Source: Synechococcus sp. JA-3-3Ab (GTDB taxonomy: Bacteria > Cyanobacteriota > Cyanobacteriia > Thermostichales > Thermostichaceae). Taken from it: a stretch of DNA of 64,000 nt. The translations under genes were made by a program, and so were the position numbers. Shown one piece after another: positions 63,046-64,000 of the stretch. How positions within the stretch are numbered: position 1 is the first letter of the stretch; the number at the start of each line of letters is the position of its first letter. The stretch is taken from NCBI RefSeq assembly GCF_000013205.1, contig NC_007775.1, positions 1,174,501 through 1,238,500 on the forward strand, read 5' to 3'. Below the pieces are notes generated by a model. That model was not told the DNA's origin, ran no database searches, and saw nothing but the letters and a program-made list of their open reading frames with translations.

Positions 63046-63960
63046 ATGACCTTTCGCTCCCCTCGCTCTCAGGCTGCCGATACGTTTTCTTCGGAAGATT
63101 TTGCCAAGGCTCTGGAGGCGCAAAGCCTTGACTTTCGACCGGGACAGGTGGTGCGAGGCCGCATCTTCCAGCACCAGAACGATGGGGCGCTGGTGGATAT
63201 CGGCGGCAAGTCGCCGGCCTTTTTGCCCCTGAAAGAAGCCGGGATCCGCTCAGGAGAGGATTTGAGCGAGCTTTTTCCCCTCAAAAGCGAAGCCGATTTT
63301 CTCATCTTGCGAGAGGACTCGGAAGGGCAAATCGTACTCTCGGCGCGGCGGCTGCGGCTGAAGCGACTTTGGGAGGAGCTGGCCGAAAAACAGACCAACG
63401 GCCAGACGGTAACTGCCCTGGTGATCGGCACCAACAAGGGCGGGGTTCTGGTGGACGTGCAGGGGCTGCGGGGCTTTATTCCTCGCTCGCATCTCAACCA
63501 ACGGGAAAATCTAGAAGAGCTGGTGGGCCAATCGCTGACCGCCAGTTTGTTGGAGGTCAACCCCGCTGCCAACAAGCTGGTGCTCTCCCAGCGAGTAGCG
63601 CGACAAGCTGAGAGCCTGGGAATCTACACCACCGGTCAGGTGGTGCGGGGCAAGGTCAGCGCCCTCAAGCCCTTCGGCGTTTTCGTGGAGCTGGAGGAGG
63701 GGGGCAGCGGGCTGTTGCCCATCAAGCAGGTCAGCCAAAGCTTTGTCGCCTCCTTATCCGACTTGTTCCAGCCCGGTCAGCCGCTCAAGGCCGTGGTCAT
63801 CGATGTGGATGAGGCCAAAGGGCGGGTAGCGCTCTCTCTGCGGGTGTTGGAAAAATACCCCGGCGAGGTGTTAGAGCAACTGGCCCTCATTACCGAGGAA
63901 GCTGAAGAGCGGGCCGGCAAACTGAAGGGGAGAATCACGTCCGAGGGCAAGGTCATTTAA
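63046..63960 (+). CDS. S1-domain protein (30S ribosomal protein S1 paralogue)
   Basis: A 304-residue protein with three S1 RNA-binding domains at about residues 30-105 (GQVVRGRIFQHQNDGALVDI), 120-185 (TALVIGTNKGGVLVDVQGLR) and 200-270 (GQVVRGKVSALKPFGVFVEL). Cyanobacteria encode a ribosomal S1 of about 330 residues and one or more shorter paralogues (often named rps1b); this size and layout fit either. The ATG at 63046 is taken as start. Confidence 0.88.
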   Translation: MTFRSPRSQAADTFSSEDFAKALEAQSLDFRPGQVVRGRIFQHQNDGALVDIGGKSPAFLPLKEAGIRSGEDLSELFPLKSEADFLILREDSEGQIVLSARRLRLKRLWEELAEKQTNGQTVTALVIGTNKGGVLVDVQGLRGFIPRSHLNQRENLEELVGQSLTASLLEVNPAANKLVLSQRVARQAESLGIYTTGQVVRGKVSALKPFGVFVELEEGGSGLLPIKQVSQSFVASLSDLFQPGQPLKAVVIDVDEAKGRVALSLRVLEKYPGEVLEQLALITEEAEERAGKLKGRITSEGKVI

Positions 63961-64000
63961 CCCATACCGACTGCCAAGGCGCTCCTGGGCGAGCCTTCCG

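Overview
The window is a GC-rich piece of a cyanobacterial chromosome. It carries a form IB RuBisCO operon (rbcL-rbcX-rbcS), a BciB-type divinyl reductase, the cyanobacterial families DUF1815, DUF1818 and DUF92, a ClpP, and an Rrf2 and an S1 protein of cyanobacterial type. The octamer GGGATCCC is strikingly over-represented, apparently in place of the usual HIP1 palindrome. Together these suggest a unicellular Synechococcus-like organism, perhaps of the hot-spring lineages. The strain-level guess is inference.

Layout. 1-6.2 kb: a GlmU carrying an extra C-terminal DUF296 domain (cut by the window edge), a TM2 membrane protein, a short Rieske protein, a GT4 glycosyltransferase, a PRC-barrel protein and an alpha/beta hydrolase. 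6.2-18.7 kb, minus strand: the S10-spc ribosomal cluster rplC-D-W-B, rpsS, rplV, rpsC, rplP, rpmC, rpsQ, rplN-X-E, rpsH, rplF-R, rpsE, rplO, secY, adk, map, infA. It stops at infA; the usual rpmJ-rpsM-rpsK-rpoA-rplQ block is not adjacent. L4 has a long acidic tail.

19-25.3 kb is an eroded accessory stretch. It holds a helicase-like protein with ruined ATPase motifs, a TPR-methyltransferase gene broken by two amber codons and a solo tnpB element, a frameshifted exported-protein gene and an unknown protein. 25.3-30 kb: metK behind a well-formed SAM-I riboswitch with its own promoter, a small membrane protein, and cobO-cobB for corrin biosynthesis. 30.7-35 kb: DUF1815, tRNA-Glu, clpP and the RuBisCO operon with a structured leader and a classic terminator.

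35-44 kb: a DUF92 (VTE6-like) protein, tRNA-Ser, phoH, a HAD phosphatase, a two-gene unit equivalent to the plant phytyl ester synthase (acyltransferase plus alpha/beta hydrolase), a tandem CobO-like ATPase, a cysteine synthase, tRNA-Leu, a pentapeptide protein and a zinc-ribbon gene with an internal amber codon. 44-51 kb: lptB and lptF (lipopolysaccharide export) separated by an odd pyruvate-kinase-like gene, a PstS-like protein and an RNase II/R. 51-64 kb: a NarL-type regulator, bciB, an aminotransferase, der, smpB, a GST, era with a repeat-derived N-terminus, a SpoIID protein, DUF1818, a coiled-coil membrane protein, a MoxR ATPase, an Rrf2 regulator and an S1-domain protein.

Most of the window is core metabolism and translation. 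The unusual points are domain fusions and extensions (GlmU-DUF296, L4 tail, Era N-terminus), the SAM-I riboswitch in a cyanobacterium, the split phytyl-ester-synthase pair near a phytyl-phosphate-kinase-like gene, three in-frame amber codons at two loci, and two families of dispersed palindromes.
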